A stretch of DNA of 64,000 bases. Origin: Planctomycetales bacterium 10988 (GTDB lineage Bacteria > Planctomycetota > Planctomycetia > Pirellulales > Pb10988). The DNA lies in the NCBI GenBank assembly GCA_009664345.1, contig CP043547.1:4120709-4184708 (forward strand). The letters are read 5' to 3'. This document shows, piece by piece, positions 1 to 9,111 of the stretch; within the stretch, counting starts at the first letter, position 1, and the number at the start of each line of letters is the position of its first letter. The position numbers and the translations under genes are program-made. Under the pieces are notes generated by a model, which saw only the letters and a list, made by a program, of their open reading frames with translations, was not told where the DNA came from and did not search any database.

Positions 1-1
1 G

Positions 2-730
2 GCGAACGAGACCATCAATGGACCGGATTACGAGGATGATTGGATCGAAGACCTGACGATCCACTTGTCGCATGAGGAGTCGTCATTTCTTTCTCGGCAG
101 ATCGAGGCTCGTGTCCCGTTGAGTTTGCTGGGACAGATTCTTCTCGACAGCGACGTGCGACGGAAGTTCCTCGATCTGCCAAGCGATTGGAACTTCACGA
201 CGCTTGCCGATGAAGCGGGTTTCATTGCCCAGTTTCCTGAAGAACTTCAGCGGACAATTGCCACGGCACGAGACTTCTGGCAACTCATGAATGGTGCGCA
301 CATTCGCTACAACTGCCTCCTCCAAGAGAAGCACGGGACGAGCGGTTTGCGGGACGAGTTTGAAGGTAAGTGGGATGAATGGCTGGCCGAGTTGCAGTCC
401 TTCCCGTGGCAGCGATGGGATACGGGGCGTCTTTGGGAGCAGACAAAGCTCCACCATCGGCGGGTCAAAGAATACACGATTGACTTTGTGCAGTCGTGGA
501 TCGATGGCGTGTGCGAAAGCGCTGACACTGACCACCTCGACAATCTGGTCACGAAGCAAGAGCGGTTCAACAAGAAAGGACGTGCCCGGCTCCAGCCCAC
601 GGCGGACGAGAGTGTCGGCAAGTGGATTGGCATTGCTGATCTGAATTACCGGCTGACGCAGGCACGGACCATCATCCGTGACATCGACCGAGGACTCGCA
701 GCATCGGAGGGCGACGATGCTGGATATTAA
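2..730 (+). CDS. DUF6361-like protein, 5'-truncated by the window edge
   Basis: The reading frame is open from base 2 with no start of its own, so this is the C-terminal part (about 242 residues) of a longer protein. The TTG at 65 is probably internal. The visible part is mainly helical and soluble, with no membrane segment or catalytic motif I can name. By recall, its segments (for example FLDLPSDW and LLQEKHG) and its place just before a PLD-fold protein and a large helicase resemble the DUF6361 family; this assignment is from pattern memory. The stop overlaps the next gene by 14 bases, so the two are probably translated together. Function unknown; the context suggests a subunit of an anti-phage or nucleic-acid-processing system. 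Confidence 0.6.
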   Translation, partial: ANETINGPDYEDDWIEDLTIHLSHEESSFLSRQIEARVPLSLLGQILLDSDVRRKFLDLPSDWNFTTLADEAGFIAQFPEELQRTIATARDFWQLMNGAHIRYNCLLQEKHGTSGLRDEFEGKWDEWLAELQSFPWQRWDTGRLWEQTKLHHRRVKEYTIDFVQSWIDGVCESADTDHLDNLVTKQERFNKKGRARLQPTADESVGKWIGIADLNYRLTQARTIIRDIDRGLAASEGDDAGY

Positions 731-2555
731 GAAGCACCGGCTCGACTACGGTGCCATGCTGATTCCGCCCTCTGGATATCGACTCGCCAAGGCTGTCGCC
801 GCCACCTACACGCTGGACCTGAACACGCTGCTTTCGATTCCGGTGGCGTTGTTCTTTTCACAAACCTTGGAAGGTAACTTTGAGACCGAACGGGTCCAAT
901 TACTCGAAGCCATCCAGCGCTGCCCGGACGTGCTGCGGATTTACCATCAGAAGGGCAAGATTCATGTTCCTCGCAAGCACAACCGGCTCTATGGGCTGCT
1001 CGAACCATGCGTCGTCGGGATTCTGCCCGAGGACGCCTACACCGCATTTCATCCGAAGGTCTGGGTTCTTCGATACGAGCATGACGAGGAACCGACGATG
1101 TACCGAGTCATCGTCCTCAGTCGCAATCTAACCTACGACCGAAGTTGGGATATTGCCGCACATCTTGACGGCGAAGTCACGGACACACGACAGCGAAAGA
1201 ACCAGCCGCTCGTGTCATTCGTGCAGCACCTCCTCTCACATGAAGGCTTCGACGGGGACCGTAAGTTCGTGTCCGATCTACGAAAAGTCGAGTTTCAGAC
1301 GCCCATTGGATTCAACAACAACTTCGTCTTTCATCCTGTCGGCATCGACGGCCACGAGAACCCCATCGTGACCCAAGAAGGCAGTCGGGCCATCTGCGTC
1401 AGCCCATTTCTTCATGACGAAGCCGTCCACACCGTTTGGGAGAACGTCTCGGATGAGTTGCTGCTGTTCGGCTGTCGGGAAGAACTGAAACGACTCCAGC
1501 CAGAGACGCTCGAAGATGTTCGGGCCTTCTGTATCTCGGATCTGATCGTTGACGGCGAAAGCCTTGAAACGGGCGAGGATGGCGAAGGCGAGCAGTTGGA
1601 GCAAAATCTTCACGCCAAGTTGTATGTCTATCAAGGGGATTCGACTCGAACACTCTGGTTCCTTGGATCGGCCAATGCCACAAAAGCTGCGTTCGAGCGA
1701 AATATCGAATTCATCTTGGAACTTCGAGGACGCAGCGGTGTCGTACAGCTTGATCGACTGAAAGAGGAATTGCTCGGCAAGAATGAACAGGGCGGGATTT
1801 TCCAGCCCTACGAGCCGCCTGATGAGCCGATTGACGACAGTGAGCGCAAGAAGCTGGAAGAAAAGCTCCGTCTGCTTGAGTTCGATCTGCTCCGATACTT
1901 GGACATCAAGCAGGCGGAAGTCACGCCATCCGAAAATGAGGCGAACTTCGACCTGCATCTCATTCTTGATCCCGGCTCCCGCAAGTGGAAGGGCTTCAGC
2001 GTTCGTGTCTCGCCATTTAACTCAGACGGAATTGAGCCAAGAGAGTTGGCCCCCGGACGATTGAGCCAGCTTGTTTTTGAGAACATCAATGAAGGTAATC
2101 TGAGTCGGTTCCTACGATTCGAGATTTGGCAGGAAAAGGAGCAGCTTCGATCTTTCCTGATGAAAGTGGAAATCGACGGGCTTCCCGAGACACGAGTGAG
2201 TCGCATTCTGCGCAGCATCATCAACAGCCGAGATCGGTTTTTTGAGTACCTCCGCTTCCTCCTAGCGGACGACATAGACAAGGAACAAGTCGGCACGGGA
2301 CCAGATGACAACGGCAGGAATGGCAATGGAGAGGGGGCAAGTATTTGGGACTTATCCACGCCCATTTTTGAGCAGTTGTTATTGGCGGCATCCCGATCAC
2401 CTCGTCGTCTGAAGGCTATCGATGACGTGATCCAGCAGCTTCGGAAGGAGGAAGGCGAGGACGCAGAAACGAAGATTGTCCCGCAAGAGTTCGTGGAGTT
2501 CTGGGAGGCATTCAAGCAAGTCGTTCCCACGCAGATAGCGAGGGAACAGAAATGA
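717..2555 (+). CDS. Phospholipase D-fold (HKD) protein, probable nuclease subunit
   Basis: This is a 612-residue protein with two HKD-like half sites. The first is FHPKVWVLR near residue 112, followed by LSRNLT; the second is LHAKLYVYQ near residue 299, followed by GSANAT. That is the layout of PLD-superfamily nucleases, in which two H-x-K motifs build one active site. The long C-terminal part (from about residue 360) is not recognised. I chose the ATG at 717 because GGAGGG precedes it and the upstream in-frame start at 678 lies deep in the previous gene. It overlaps its neighbours on both sides, and the downstream helicase starts four bases before its stop. PLD-helicase pairing is known from DISARM, but no DUF1998 (DrmB) gene is visible here. 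A DNA-cleaving or DNA-binding role is inferred. Confidence 0.85.
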   Translation: MLDIKKHRLDYGAMLIPPSGYRLAKAVAATYTLDLNTLLSIPVALFFSQTLEGNFETERVQLLEAIQRCPDVLRIYHQKGKIHVPRKHNRLYGLLEPCVVGILPEDAYTAFHPKVWVLRYEHDEEPTMYRVIVLSRNLTYDRSWDIAAHLDGEVTDTRQRKNQPLVSFVQHLLSHEGFDGDRKFVSDLRKVEFQTPIGFNNNFVFHPVGIDGHENPIVTQEGSRAICVSPFLHDEAVHTVWENVSDELLLFGCREELKRLQPETLEDVRAFCISDLIVDGESLETGEDGEGEQLEQNLHAKLYVYQGDSTRTLWFLGSANATKAAFERNIEFILELRGRSGVVQLDRLKEELLGKNEQGGIFQPYEPPDEPIDDSERKKLEEKLRLLEFDLLRYLDIKQAEVTPSENEANFDLHLILDPGSRKWKGFSVRVSPFNSDGIEPRELAPGRLSQLVFENINEGNLSRFLRFEIWQEKEQLRSFLMKVEIDGLPETRVSRILRSIINSRDRFFEYLRFLLADDIDKEQVGTGPDDNGRNGNGEGASIWDLSTPIFEQLLLAASRSPRRLKAIDDVIQQLRKEEGEDAETKIVPQEFVEFWEAFKQVVPTQIAREQK

Positions 2556-5500
2556 GCAAGCACCAAGTTGACGAGGATGTCGAACGTAGTCTCGCAGCCC
2601 TCAAGGATTTTCAACGGGCGACGGTGAAGGTCGTCTACGACAATCTGTTCAACAAGGGCCAACAGCGAATGCTCGTGGCTGACGAGGTTGGGCTAGGCAA
2701 AACGATTGTCGCCCGAGGGGTGATCGCTCAGCGGATCAAGGACAAGATTGAGTCTGGCGACAAGTCACCGCTCAAGGTGACGTACATCTGTTCGAATCAG
2801 GTTATTGCGCACGAAAATGTCGGCAAACTCGACATCTACCCGGACCAGCGTTCCTACGACCGCTTTGCGAGCCGTCTCACCTATCTTGCGTGGCAACCCG
2901 AGGGCAGCGACGAAGGCGTGTTGCGTCTCAATACGCTCACCCCAGCGACATCCTTCAACAAGGGCAGCAACACGGGCCAACAGGATGAACGGAAGATTCT
3001 GTATTCGTTGCTGATGCAAGACGAGAATCTGAGCTACTACCCGAAAGCTCTGGCGGTGATGCTCCGTGCGTCGGTCCAGAGGGCTGCCAGCGATTGGTAC
3101 AAGGCACTTTACAAGCAGCGTGACGAGCCGTGCGGATATCCATTGCGATCTGACTGCGCAGGCCGATTCCTCAAGGCCATCAAGAAGAAACGCATCAAAT
3201 ACTCGGACTGTCCACTGTTTGAGTACCTCGGCATCTACAAGTCGATCTCGCTCTACGATGCCGTTTACGAACTCGCTCAACTGCTGACGTTAAAGAACTT
3301 CGGCCAGTACCGAGACGCCTCGAACCATCTTGTTTGTGAACTGAAGGATGTGCTGTCGGAAGTTTGCGTCGAGTACATCGACGCCGACATCTACATTCTC
3401 GACGAGTTCCAGAGGTTCAAAGAACTTGTCAGTCAAGATGGCGAGTCGGAAGCATCCGAGATCGCACGACGCATTTTCGGGAAGCAGGACGCCAGAATCC
3501 TCCTGCTGTCTGCGACACCGTTCAAGGCGTACACCGGCGACTCGCCTTGGGAGAGCGGTGAGGAGCATTACAAAGAGTTTCGCACGATTCTCGGGTTTCT
3601 CTTCGACGACGACGGTGATGCACTGGCGGATTACGAAGACCATCGCCAAGCACTCTTCAAGCAACTACTTGAACTCAACGTGAAGACTGGAGAGATCGAC
3701 TCGTCCCACCGAGATGCCGTACAGAGTATTCTGCGCCGGGTTATGTGCCGCACGGAACGACTAAGCGTTTCGGAAGACTTCAATGCCATGACGGTGGATA
3801 AGTGGCAGTCGGACCCGCTACACGTCTCGGCAGGGGATATCAACAACTTTGTTGCCACCGACAACGTGGTCCGTTACCTGAACGAGACAAATGAAAAGTC
3901 CCATCAACAGCTTCATGCACCTGTCGAGTTCTGCAAATCCGCTCCGTTCCCGTTGTCTTTCTTAGACGGCTACAAGATCAAGGATCGACTTCGTGACCGA
4001 AAGGACGAGTCAGATGTGCGACGGCAGTTGAAATCCAATTCATCGGCGTGGATCAACCACCGCCGAGTGAAGAAGTACGACGTGATTTTGAATGGTGACA
4101 GTGCTTCGGCAAATGCCAAGCTGAATCAGGTGCTAAACGAAGTGCTGGCTAACAATGGCGAGAATCTGCTCTGGATTCCTCCGAGTCTGCCCTGCTATCC
4201 GCTTTCAGGAGCATACGAGGGGACCGAGGGGTTCTCCAAGACGTTGATCTTCTCGGCATGGTTGATGGTTCCTCGAATGTTGTCGTCACTGATTTCCTAC
4301 GAGGTGGAGCGGAGGACCGTTGGCAACACTGCTTCTATTGATCCGCAGGAGAAGGAGGACCGCAAATACTTTCACGCCAAAAACGAACGACGGCACCCGA
4401 TCCCGCAGTTGGTCTTTTCGCAGAAGAAGACTGACGATGGTGAATCGGCGAACAACATGTCGAACTTCGCCTTGCTCTACCCATCGCAAACATTGGCAGA
4501 GTCGTTTGATCCGGTGGATGCGTTGATTCACCAGCGCTCGCTTACGGACGTTCGTGAAGAGTTGGTGGCTCGCCTCAACCGGCTGATCGGTGAGGCCGAA
4601 CTCGATCAGTTTGCAACGTCCAATGGTGAGTCGGATCGCTGGTACTGGGCAGCACCTCTGCTTCTGGATCGCCACACTGAGTTCGTTGACTTGGCCGATT
4701 GGCTGTTCAGTGATGCGCTTCGAGAGGATTCGTGGTATTTCGACGATGAGAACAGGGACGGGAGTTCCAAGGCCAAGCACTTTGCAGAATTCGCTCAGTG
4801 TTTTCGAGAGCCGATGGATGCGAAGCTTGGTCCGCTCCCCAGCGATCTCGCTGAAGTTCTCGCAGACATCGCCATTGCCAGTCCCGCCGTCGTAGCTCTT
4901 CGGGCCGTAGCCCAACAGTTCGAGCCAACCTTCTACGACCGCACCTTCTTTGCTTTCGACATCGCCCACGAGTTTCTCACGCTGTTCAACAAGCCGGAAT
5001 CGATTGCATCCATCCGGTTGAGTACAAGGCGAGCCGCCTACTGGCGACGTGTGCTGCAATACTGTGTCGATGGTTGCCTCCAGTCGGTGATGGACGAGTT
5101 TTTTCACGTCTTGAGTGCCGATTGCCCGTCGATCTGGGAGATGTATGAACGGCTCATTGATTCAATGAACCTGAGAACGGTTCCCGTCAAGGTCGATGAT
5201 CTGAACAGCTTTCTCAATCACAAGACTCGAAACATGCGGTGTCACTACGCTGTCGAGCTTGGCAACCAGAGAATCGAAACCGACGACGGCAAGAAGCGGG
5301 TCAAGGGAATCAGGCTGAACTTCAACTCCCCATTTCGTCCGTTCGTCTTGGCCACCACCTCAATTGGACAGGAGGGACTCGACTTCCACACCTACTGCCG
5401 AAAGATCGTTCACTGGAACCTGCCATCGAATCCAATCGATCTTGAACAGCGTGAAGGGCGGATCAATCGGTTCAAAGGACTGGTCATTCGCCAGCAGATA

Positions 5501-5884
5501 GCGGCAAAATACGGGACGCACCTCTGCGAAGAGAATCTCGGCGACGACGGCGTATGGGAAGCACTGTTCGAGGTGGCGGAACAACAGGAACGGCTTGGGA
5601 CCGGAAAGTGTGAGTTGATCCCGTTTTGGCACGTTGAAGCCGACAGATTTCAGATCGAGCGCATTATTCCTTTCTATCCGTTCAGCCGAGACCGGGCGAG
5701 GCTCTCGACTTTGCTCAAGACGCTGGCCCTTTACCGACTCGCTTTCGGCCAGCCACGGCAGGCGGAACTTGTCGAACATCTCCTCACCAACATCTCGGAG
5801 ACTCGGATCACCGAGATTCGTGACGGGCTGATGATCGATCTGAGTCCGATCAACTTTAGCGGCCAAGAGGAGGGTCACGTATGA
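2552..5884 (+). CDS. Large SNF2/DEAD-type helicase
   Basis: A superfamily 2 helicase of 1110 residues. The Walker A motif is DEVGLGKT (residues about 44-51), in the SNF2 style DExGLGKT. The Walker B box is LDEFQRF (near 283), motif III is LLLSATP (near 319), and the second RecA lobe shows TSIGQEGLDF and QREGRINR (near 965), the motif V/VI pair with its arginine finger. The middle (about 400-900) is an unrecognised insertion. It shares ATGA with the PLD gene upstream, so the two are translationally coupled. By analogy with DISARM and other PLD-helicase pairs it probably moves along or remodels DNA for a nuclease partner. The helicase call is secure; the system it serves is inferred. Confidence 0.92.
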   Translation: MSKHQVDEDVERSLAALKDFQRATVKVVYDNLFNKGQQRMLVADEVGLGKTIVARGVIAQRIKDKIESGDKSPLKVTYICSNQVIAHENVGKLDIYPDQRSYDRFASRLTYLAWQPEGSDEGVLRLNTLTPATSFNKGSNTGQQDERKILYSLLMQDENLSYYPKALAVMLRASVQRAASDWYKALYKQRDEPCGYPLRSDCAGRFLKAIKKKRIKYSDCPLFEYLGIYKSISLYDAVYELAQLLTLKNFGQYRDASNHLVCELKDVLSEVCVEYIDADIYILDEFQRFKELVSQDGESEASEIARRIFGKQDARILLLSATPFKAYTGDSPWESGEEHYKEFRTILGFLFDDDGDALADYEDHRQALFKQLLELNVKTGEIDSSHRDAVQSILRRVMCRTERLSVSEDFNAMTVDKWQSDPLHVSAGDINNFVATDNVVRYLNETNEKSHQQLHAPVEFCKSAPFPLSFLDGYKIKDRLRDRKDESDVRRQLKSNSSAWINHRRVKKYDVILNGDSASANAKLNQVLNEVLANNGENLLWIPPSLPCYPLSGAYEGTEGFSKTLIFSAWLMVPRMLSSLISYEVERRTVGNTASIDPQEKEDRKYFHAKNERRHPIPQLVFSQKKTDDGESANNMSNFALLYPSQTLAESFDPVDALIHQRSLTDVREELVARLNRLIGEAELDQFATSNGESDRWYWAAPLLLDRHTEFVDLADWLFSDALREDSWYFDDENRDGSSKAKHFAEFAQCFREPMDAKLGPLPSDLAEVLADIAIASPAVVALRAVAQQFEPTFYDRTFFAFDIAHEFLTLFNKPESIASIRLSTRRAAYWRRVLQYCVDGCLQSVMDEFFHVLSADCPSIWEMYERLIDSMNLRTVPVKVDDLNSFLNHKTRNMRCHYAVELGNQRIETDDGKKRVKGIRLNFNSPFRPFVLATTSIGQEGLDFHTYCRKIVHWNLPSNPIDLEQREGRINRFKGLVIRQQIAAKYGTHLCEENLGDDGVWEALFEVAEQQERLGTGKCELIPFWHVEADRFQIERIIPFYPFSRDRARLSTLLKTLALYRLAFGQPRQAELVEHLLTNISETRITEIRDGLMIDLSPINFSGQEEGHV

Positions 5885-6090
5885 GATTCGGCCTTCAGAT
5901 TGGCATTGTTTTCAGCGGCGCTCAGATGCCGACATCCCGACTCGGCGAACTTCAGGTCTACACGGCGACCACCGGGCTGCCCAAGCGAGTCACCCCTCCA
6001 GCCGCCCCAGAATCCAAAGGTTGGAATTGGACTCGGCAGGAAACCGCCGTGGCTGATTGCTTGGATCGCCCAAGTTTGGGTGGTCGTTGA
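5881..6090 (+). CDS. Short ORF after the helicase, possibly a truncated gene
   Basis: The ATG overlaps the helicase stop (ATGA) and has GAGGAGG just upstream, so it should be translated as the next cistron. It encodes 69 residues with no recognised domain. The first 25 look like an ordinary folded N-terminus (a hydrophobic strand MRFGLQIGIVF), while the rest is proline-rich and irregular. This fits a gene start cut by deletion or frameshift before the ATPase gene at 6121, where a different module begins. Confidence 0.35.
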   Translation: MRFGLQIGIVFSGAQMPTSRLGELQVYTATTGLPKRVTPPAAPESKGWNWTRQETAVADCLDRPSLGGR

Positions 6091-6120
6091 ATCGAAAACC
6101 TAAATAACCACGAACATGAC

Positions 6121-6966
6121 ATGGATACGAGCGTCTTGACCGTCGAGACTGTTGAACAACTACAACAGGCTGCTTCAAGCGGTAGGGAGACCGTTCCATT
6201 CATCAACGCCCTGAGTTCTGCCACACTGCCCGGCTTGCTCGAATATGGCTGTGCGAAGTGGCACCAAGAATCTCTTCCACCGCTTCCCTCGACGATCACC
6301 CAGTCACCTTTGGGAATCTCACTCCAAGAGGTGAGGTCTGAGCTTGGTCTTCGTAACTCTGGTGAGCAGAAGCGTCCGCCTCGAACTATAGCGGCGCACG
6401 ACCACGAGTTCTTCGTGCTGGAAGGCAACAACCCGACAGTAGAGCAGGGCTGGAAAGAATTCCTTGTTCGGGTGCGCCAATCGGCCAAGAACATTGGATT
6501 CTCGCTTGAGAAGGCAAAGGGAATTGCCGCTTCTCTCGGTGAGATGGCCGACAATGCTGCAATCCACTCGAATTGCCCGGTCGGAATCCTTGTTGGATAT
6601 CAGGCGGTCGATGGAGCGATCACCTGCTGCGTCGTTGATGTCGGCATCGGCGTGCTTGCAAGCCTTCGTACAAACGACTCGTACAGTGATCTGAAGACAC
6701 ACAAGGACGCCATCCGCAAGGCACTGGAAACCGGCGTGACGAGGTTTGAAAACGGGGGCGGACTCGGCTTTTATCGGGTTTTCAAGTCTCTGGCCGCAAT
6801 GTGGGGAACACTCCGCTTTCGAAGTGGCGAGGGCTGCGTCACGATGGATGGAAACGGCCTTGATTCGGACCACGGTGACGACGATTTCGTTCTGAACCGG
6901 GCTGGTTTTCAAGTCTCGATCTGCTGCCGGGTCTCGGAGTCGCCACCGAAAAATCCGCTAGTCTGA
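6121..6966 (+). CDS. GHKL (HATPase_c) ATP-binding protein, anti-sigma/kinase-like
   Basis: A 281-residue soluble protein whose C-terminal half is a Bergerat-fold ATPase. The N-box is EMADNAAIHS (near residue 141), the G1 box is DVGIGV (near 174) and the G2 box is GGGLGFYRV (near 214). This set is typical of small anti-sigma-type kinases (SpoIIAB/RsbW-like) rather than of gyrase or HSP90. The first 110 residues are unrecognised. It precedes a STAS-like protein; ATPase-STAS pairs are classic phosphorylation switches, so a regulatory or sensing role is inferred. No membrane or receiver domain is seen. It starts 31 bases after the short ORF. Confidence 0.8.
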   Translation: MDTSVLTVETVEQLQQAASSGRETVPFINALSSATLPGLLEYGCAKWHQESLPPLPSTITQSPLGISLQEVRSELGLRNSGEQKRPPRTIAAHDHEFFVLEGNNPTVEQGWKEFLVRVRQSAKNIGFSLEKAKGIAASLGEMADNAAIHSNCPVGILVGYQAVDGAITCCVVDVGIGVLASLRTNDSYSDLKTHKDAIRKALETGVTRFENGGGLGFYRVFKSLAAMWGTLRFRSGEGCVTMDGNGLDSDHGDDDFVLNRAGFQVSICCRVSESPPKNPLV

Positions 6967-7051
6967 CGGAATTTCTGCCTCGACCCCTTGCCTGCGGCTC
7001 CGAACGCCCGTAAACTCTCATGTGGGGTTGCTTAACATTTGAGGGTTTGGG

Positions 7052-7624
7052 ATGGTTCATCACGTTTCGGTTGCCAAAGAGCTTGAAACGCCGTTTCTTC
7101 AAGGGCGTCCGTTGGGACGAGCGCACTATCCGCAACTTTGCGGGTTGCTGAAGGACGTGCCGCCCGGAGAAACCGTGCTGCTCGATTTTGGCGAGGCAGA
7201 GGTGGTGACAGGATCGTGGATCAACGAGGCGCTGGTTCCACTCTTCGAGTGGGCCTCGCATCAGAGAAACGACGTTTTTCCCGTCATTGTAAATTTCGAC
7301 GCCGACTGGCTCGACGAACTGAGCCTCGTTGGTGAATTGACTCACAGTTGCTTTCTCGTCTCCAACGGTAATCGCCCTCCCAAGAGAGCATCGTTGATCG
7401 GCAAGCTCGATGTTGGTCAACGAGAAACCCTTGAGGCTGCCACTACCCTCGACGATGTGACTGGCGCAAAGCTGGAACGAAGCGGCATCAACAAGGAGGT
7501 ACGAGCGACTGCATGGAACAATCGGCTTCGGGATTTGTACCAGAAGCGATTGTTGAAGCGAGTAAAGAGAGGGCGTGAGCAGGTGTACTCACCGGTCGTA
7601 CCGGAGGTGACAGTCGATGGGTGA
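7052..7624 (+). CDS. STAS-like domain protein (DUF4325 type)
   Basis: A 190-residue protein. Residues about 40-75 carry the strand-turn pattern VLLDFGEAEVVTGSWINEA, which matches the DUF4325 STAS-like domain often found beside GHKL ATPases. The C-terminal part (about 120-190) is basic and may bind nucleic acid or a partner. It overlaps the next gene by 8 bases and follows the ATPase gene by 85 bases. The pair would fit a partner-switch that senses a signal and controls a neighbouring effector; this is inferred. There is no obvious phosphorylatable serine in the canonical position. Confidence 0.7.
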   Translation: MVHHVSVAKELETPFLQGRPLGRAHYPQLCGLLKDVPPGETVLLDFGEAEVVTGSWINEALVPLFEWASHQRNDVFPVIVNFDADWLDELSLVGELTHSCFLVSNGNRPPKRASLIGKLDVGQRETLEAATTLDDVTGAKLERSGINKEVRATAWNNRLRDLYQKRLLKRVKRGREQVYSPVVPEVTVDG

Positions 7625-7994
7625 AAACGTACTCCGGGGACAGGTGAAGGATTTCGAAAAAGGGCGTGATCGGTCGCTAAAAGACATGGCGGCACCGACG
7701 CTTTTCGACCGGCCTGATGTCATCGCCACCAACTATACCGCCTCCCCCGTCAACGGCAGCGCCGTCCAACCGGGGGACGTGCTGCACGGACATATCTCGG
7801 CAGACGGCCAATGTGTCAATCTCGCTGACGGCCATCGAACAGTCGGAACGATCAGCGGCGACGGAGCAAACACGTTGATCGATGCAATCCGTGGCACACA
7901 AGGACTCGGCTTTGCAGCCATGAAGGTAACTGAGGTTTCAGTCATATCCGGGTTCTTTAAGGCAACCGTAGATGCTGTGAGGGAGAATCAATGA
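7617..7994 (+). CDS. Hypothetical protein, 125 aa
   Basis: I do not recognise this protein. It overlaps the STAS-like gene by 8 bases and the next gene by 4 (ATGA), so it is a true operon member. The N-terminal 35 residues are charged; the rest is Gly/Val/Asn-rich with alternating hydrophobic residues (for example GDVLHGHISADG), suggesting a small beta-rich fold. There is no signal peptide, membrane segment or metal-binding cluster. Confidence 0.7.
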   Translation: MGENVLRGQVKDFEKGRDRSLKDMAAPTLFDRPDVIATNYTASPVNGSAVQPGDVLHGHISADGQCVNLADGHRTVGTISGDGANTLIDAIRGTQGLGFAAMKVTEVSVISGFFKATVDAVRENQ

Positions 7995-9085
7995 GTGACG
8001 ACTCCGCTCTCCGCAAGGAATTGCGCCCCCCCGGTGTCGTTGCGGCATCGTGCCCCGCCTGTGTGTTCTTCGACCGCTGCGGCGGAATTCAAAATTCTCG
8101 TCCGCTGCTCAACTGCTTCGACCAATTCTGTTGCGGCGACGGTAGCTGCGACAACGTGTGCCCATACAAACCTGACTTTGCAGAGCGACTTCGAGAAATC
8201 AACGGACTCAGTTTTGACGACATCCCGCCGCTGGCGCAAGCTGAGCGCACTTTGCCCCGGTATGTGCCTTTGATCCATCACAAGTATTCCCGGTCGAAAC
8301 TTCTCTCTCTGCCCTGCGCATCCGTCGAACTCTACGACTTGTTTCGTCTTGGAAACGGGAAGTACCAATGTGTCGTTGACGGGCCTGATGACCTGCGAAC
8401 GCACTTTCGACTTGGCAGCGAAACACACATTATTCTCCGTGGAACCGCCAAGGATGAGTTGCTGGAGCGGTATTGGTCGTATCGCAAGACCGACAACGTT
8501 GCCAAGCAGATTGCCTGCCTAAATGTGTCCCTCGTCATTGGCCCAAACTTCTCCACGTTTCTGGACGTTCCAAGAACTGATGCTTTGTTCAACCGCAAAC
8601 GGCAGTTAATGTGTCTTGCCGAACTATCCGAGGCTGGTGTGTCGGTGGCTCCGCATTTGAGTGCGACGATGCCTGCCGACTGGAAATTCTGGACGGCTTT
8701 CCTTCGAGACAATCCCACGCTACGTCACGTTGCGCTGAACTGTCAGACCGGCTACAAGTCGCCCAAAGAAGGTCGTAAGGCGATCTCTGAGATTGTTTCC
8801 ATCCAGCAGAATCTTGGGCGGGAACTCGCATTGATCCTCGTGGGCGGTGCCCAATTCATGTCATTCGCTTCAGCAAGTTTCCAGACCGTTACGCTGATCG
8901 ACTCCGAACCATTTGCAAGAACAATGCGACGGAGGCGCATGGCACCATCAAACGGTATACGCCGCTGGAATGAAACATGGACGTTGGAGCGACAACCTCT
9001 TGATGACCTGCTCGCTGAGAACATCGACTCGTATTCGGCGTGGACCCTGCGCCAATCAAATGGACGACGCCCAGTTTTGAAATGA
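7991..9085 (+). CDS. Cys-rich DUF4417-like protein
   Basis: A 364-residue protein with a dense cysteine cluster in residues about 20-60: CPAC, then C, CF, CC, C and VCPYKP, at least eight cysteines, which suggests bound iron-sulfur or zinc. The remainder (about 190-300), with LNVSLVIGPNFS, LAELSEAGVSVAPHLS and HVALNCQTG, looks like an alpha/beta barrel and recalls DUF4417 proteins. No CxxxCxxC radical-SAM triad is evident. It begins inside the previous gene (ATGA) and ends 26 bases before the chosen Argonaute start, so it is the gene most tightly placed beside Argonaute. Its role is unknown; a sensor or maturation factor for the Argonaute system is an inference. Confidence 0.65.
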   Translation: MSDDSALRKELRPPGVVAASCPACVFFDRCGGIQNSRPLLNCFDQFCCGDGSCDNVCPYKPDFAERLREINGLSFDDIPPLAQAERTLPRYVPLIHHKYSRSKLLSLPCASVELYDLFRLGNGKYQCVVDGPDDLRTHFRLGSETHIILRGTAKDELLERYWSYRKTDNVAKQIACLNVSLVIGPNFSTFLDVPRTDALFNRKRQLMCLAELSEAGVSVAPHLSATMPADWKFWTAFLRDNPTLRHVALNCQTGYKSPKEGRKAISEIVSIQQNLGRELALILVGGAQFMSFASASFQTVTLIDSEPFARTMRRRRMAPSNGIRRWNETWTLERQPLDDLLAENIDSYSAWTLRQSNGRRPVLK

Positions 9086-9111
9086 TGCAATTCCGCATGG
9101 AGGTAAAACAC

